Assembly: GCA_017303395.1 (NCBI GenBank)
Contig: JAFLBN010000006.1
Location: 146,513 to 210,512, forward strand
DNA: 64,000 nt
Reading direction: 5' to 3'
Source of the DNA: Chitinophagales bacterium
Lineage (GTDB): Bacteria; Bacteroidota; Bacteroidia; Chitinophagales; Chitinophagaceae
Shown one piece after another: positions 62,155 to 64,000 of this stretch. Each line of letters starts with the position of its first letter. Positions within the stretch are counted from its first letter, which is position 1. The notes below the pieces were generated by a model. It did no database searches. It was not told the origin of the DNA and worked only from the letters and a program-made list of their open reading frames with translations. The position numbers were made by a program, and so were the translations under genes.

Positions 62155-63324
62155 ATGAATCGTTTATACACAATACTTGCATGTTGTCTGGCATTTGGTG
62201 CCAATGCACAACCAATGATAAGCAGTGGCTTTCCTAATATGGCATTGATTAATGGTATCACTTACCAGAAAACAGGTACCTTGGGTACAAGCAACTATTC
62301 TTTTGTCACAGGCTCTAACAATGGTAAGTTTTATGCAGGTGGTGCATTTGGATCCAATACGGTTTACGTGATTAACGCTGCTACAGGTACATTTATCGAT
62401 TCGATGAGCGTACCATCAGATGCAGGAGAAATGAGTGCATACAATGAACCGAACACACTCTTCGAAGTAAGAGGTACTGCCCTGTATCGTATCAATACCA
62501 CTGCAAAGACCTACGATAGTATTGCAATCGGCAACCCCTTCAGGGAAGAAGAGCGCCCGGGTGCTAAAGAGGTATGGGTAACTGCAGATAGTATGATACA
62601 TGTAGTAAGCTACGCATCGGGCTTATCTAAATCTACAATAGACATTTCGTCGAATATTTATGATAATGCAGATGTTCGTTTCACCAAAGGAGGCAGTATA
62701 GCATACAAATCTGCAGGTAGCCGTAAGAAAATATATAAGATAGATGCCAATGCAAAACAGGTAACAGATTCAATAGATACTTCTCCGTATAATCACTTCG
62801 TGATAGAGGTATCAACCGATAGCAGTAAGATATATGCTACAAACAATAAGGCCGTTATTATATATGATGTTGCAACCAAGGCAAGAGTAGATTCTTTTGT
62901 AAGCAATAAACAGGTTATGAATCTATACAGACATCCTAGCAGGGCTGAGCTGTGGGCAGTACATCACTTCGACGACTCGGTAACAGTATTCAACGAATCT
63001 TCAAAAGCCACTATTGCAAGTTTCGGTATTGGTAATTCTCCCAACTTTCTGGGTTTTGCAGATGGTACGGTTGGCATCAATAACATTAACAAACAATCAA
63101 ACATCAACATATACCCGAACCCTGCAACTGAAAAACTGTACATTGATGTGAATCAATCTGCAAAGGTATATGTATATGATATGCTTGGTGCAAAGCAGGG
63201 AGTGTATAATATTGATAAAATGAGTAATAATATCAATGTAGCATCGCTGATACCGGGTATGTATATTATATATATACAATTGCAGGATGGCGGCAAGCAA
63301 AGGGTCATATTCAATAAAGAATAG
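62155..63324 (+). CDS. Secreted beta-propeller-like protein with T9SS sorting domain
   Basis: A 389-residue exported protein (signal peptide MNRLYTILACCLAFGANA). Repeated blocks such as GSNTVYVINAATGTFIDSMS, KKIYKIDANAKQVTDSID, NNKAVIIYDVATKARVDSFV and DDSVTVFNESSKATIASF are YncE/SMP-like propeller blades. The C-terminus (NINIYPNPATEKLYIDV) is a T9SS sorting domain. It may bind or recognise a ligand at the cell surface; no catalytic motif is visible. It is followed by a hairpin. Confidence 0.85.
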   Translation: MNRLYTILACCLAFGANAQPMISSGFPNMALINGITYQKTGTLGTSNYSFVTGSNNGKFYAGGAFGSNTVYVINAATGTFIDSMSVPSDAGEMSAYNEPNTLFEVRGTALYRINTTAKTYDSIAIGNPFREEERPGAKEVWVTADSMIHVVSYASGLSKSTIDISSNIYDNADVRFTKGGSIAYKSAGSRKKIYKIDANAKQVTDSIDTSPYNHFVIEVSTDSSKIYATNNKAVIIYDVATKARVDSFVSNKQVMNLYRHPSRAELWAVHHFDDSVTVFNESSKATIASFGIGNSPNFLGFADGTVGINNINKQSNINIYPNPATEKLYIDVNQSAKVYVYDMLGAKQGVYNIDKMSNNINVASLIPGMYIIYIQLQDGGKQRVIFNKE

Positions 63325-63342
63325 TATTGAGAAAAACTAAAT

Positions 63343-63372
63343 ACAAGGGCTGCATTAACGTGCAGCCCTTGT
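63343..63372 (+). terminator. Hairpin after T9SS protein gene, possible terminator
   Basis: A perfect 12-bp stem ACAAGGGCTGCA / TGCAGCCCTTGT (63343-63354, 63361-63372) with loop TTAACG. The following tract is only moderately T-rich (TGTATATG). It lies 18 nt past the stop and 175 nt before ileS. Confidence 0.65.
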
Positions 63373-63546
63373 TGTATATGCCTGTAGTAATTAACACGCT
63401 ATCCACTTACGCATGGTATTCATTTCTATACATTATAAATAACAAATTTTCTACCTAAATTCGCAGCTTATTTTTTTAGTATAATGGGTTAAGTGGGTTT
63501 TGCCGGTATCGGTGCAACCAGCCATTGAATATTTTGAACCAGACAG

Positions 63547-64000
63547 ATGAGCGACAAGTACGTTGAATATAAAGGATTGAATATGCCGTCCATAGAGCAG
63601 GAAGTACTGCGCCTGTGGAAGGAGAATGATACATTTAATAAGAGTGTTGACGGACGTAATGGTGCACAACCATTCGTGTTTTACGAAGGTCCGCCAAGTG
63701 CCAATGGTATGCCCGGTATTCACCACGTTATCAGCCGTACATTGAAGGATCTGGTATGCCGTTACAAAACTATGCAGGGCTATCAGGTGCACCGCAAAGC
63801 GGGTTGGGATACCCATGGCTTGCCGGTAGAGCTGGGTGTTGAGAAGGAATTAGGTATTACAAAAGAAGATATAGGTAAAAAGATAAGTGTAGAAGACTAT
63901 AACCTGAAATGCCGTGAGGCAGTAATGCGTTATAAAAAAGAGTGGGAAGACATTACCGAAAAGATGGGTTATTGGGTGGATATGGGCAACCCCTACATCA
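63547..64000 (+). CDS. ileS: Isoleucyl-tRNA synthetase, N-terminal part; 3' end outside window
   Basis: The frame is open to the window end; 151 full codons are visible from ATG 63547. Reading gives M-S-D-K-Y-V-E-Y-K-G-L-N, then FVFYEGPPSANGMPGIHHV, whose HxGH-type signature (GIHHV) is the Bacteroidota IleS form, followed by RKAGWDTHGLPVELGVEKEL and VMRYKKEWEDITEKMGYW, all diagnostic of IleS. It charges tRNA(Ile). The synthetase core, editing domain and KMSKS motif lie outside. A small reverse-strand frame covering its start is a shadow. Confidence 0.95.
   Translation, partial: MSDKYVEYKGLNMPSIEQEVLRLWKENDTFNKSVDGRNGAQPFVFYEGPPSANGMPGIHHVISRTLKDLVCRYKTMQGYQVHRKAGWDTHGLPVELGVEKELGITKEDIGKKISVEDYNLKCREAVMRYKKEWEDITEKMGYWVDMGNPYI

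Noticed and set aside
63451-63816. A minus-strand frame over the start of ileS
   Set aside because: The plus strand reads as IleS with its signature, so this frame is a shadow.
1-64000. CRISPR arrays, tRNA or rRNA genes, insertion sequences, prophage, attachment sites
   Set aside because: No direct repeat array, cloverleaf, transposase, integrase or phage gene was recognised in any spacer or on either strand.

Overview
The window is a gene-dense chromosomal segment of a Bacteroidota bacterium, most probably from the order Chitinophagales. Four large secreted proteins carry C-terminal type IX secretion sorting domains. Lipid A genes occur in the Bacteroidota order lpxD - lpxC/fabZ fusion - lpxA. 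Several short spacers hold TAnnTTTG promoter elements instead of an E. coli -10 box. DUF4476, DUF1573 and lipobox proteins typical of the phylum are common. No rRNA, tRNA, CRISPR array, insertion sequence, prophage or integrase was seen, and no gene-free stretch exceeds about 260 bases. This looks like core genome, not an island.

Layout. 1-6.7 kb: the end of a secreted subtilisin-like protease, a flavoprotein reductase, a PadR regulator with its membrane partner, and pdhB. 6.7-14 kb: envelope lipoproteins, a biotin carrier protein, an M1 aminopeptidase, then the housekeeping run nusB - DUF1573 - yajC - coaE. 14-19.7 kb: a possible Cys-His-Asp hydrolase, an acyltransferase, recG, exbD/exbB and an FKBP isomerase. 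19.7-26 kb: a NamZ-like muramidase, a 1277-residue fusion of MMPL transporter, PlsC acyltransferase and methyltransferase, and an MFS transporter. 26-33.6 kb: a run on the minus strand of PBP1A, an HD phosphohydrolase, lpxD, lpxC/fabZ, lpxA and an ABC ATPase. 33.7-46.5 kb: a membrane transglutaminase, hbd, rdgB, a Smr protein, an SGNH hydrolase, a double OmpA-domain protein, mtgA, a TetA-like MFS pump and small lipoproteins. 46.7-52.7 kb: csaA, a fatty acid desaturase, a cold-shock protein, iscX, a ferredoxin and unknowns. 52.8-56.7 kb: a GlxA-type AraC regulator divergent from a run of small-molecule-binding and stress-type small proteins. 56.7-64 kb: a secreted ExeM/NucH nuclease, small secreted proteins, a beta-propeller T9SS protein and the start of ileS.

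Themes. Much of the window serves the cell envelope: lipid A, peptidoglycan synthesis and turnover (PBP1A, MtgA, NamZ), energised outer-membrane machinery (ExbB/ExbD), lipoproteins and T9SS cargo. I found no clearly undescribed multi-gene system. The best leads are a recG gene whose conserved N-terminus has no ATG, GTG or TTG start (ATC fits best), operator-like palindromes before padR, the desaturase gene and a small unknown gene, the trifunctional lipid fusion protein, and the arrangement of convergent genes. Of twelve convergent pairs, eight meet within 4 nt at their stop codons with no hairpin, and the other four all have a hairpin.
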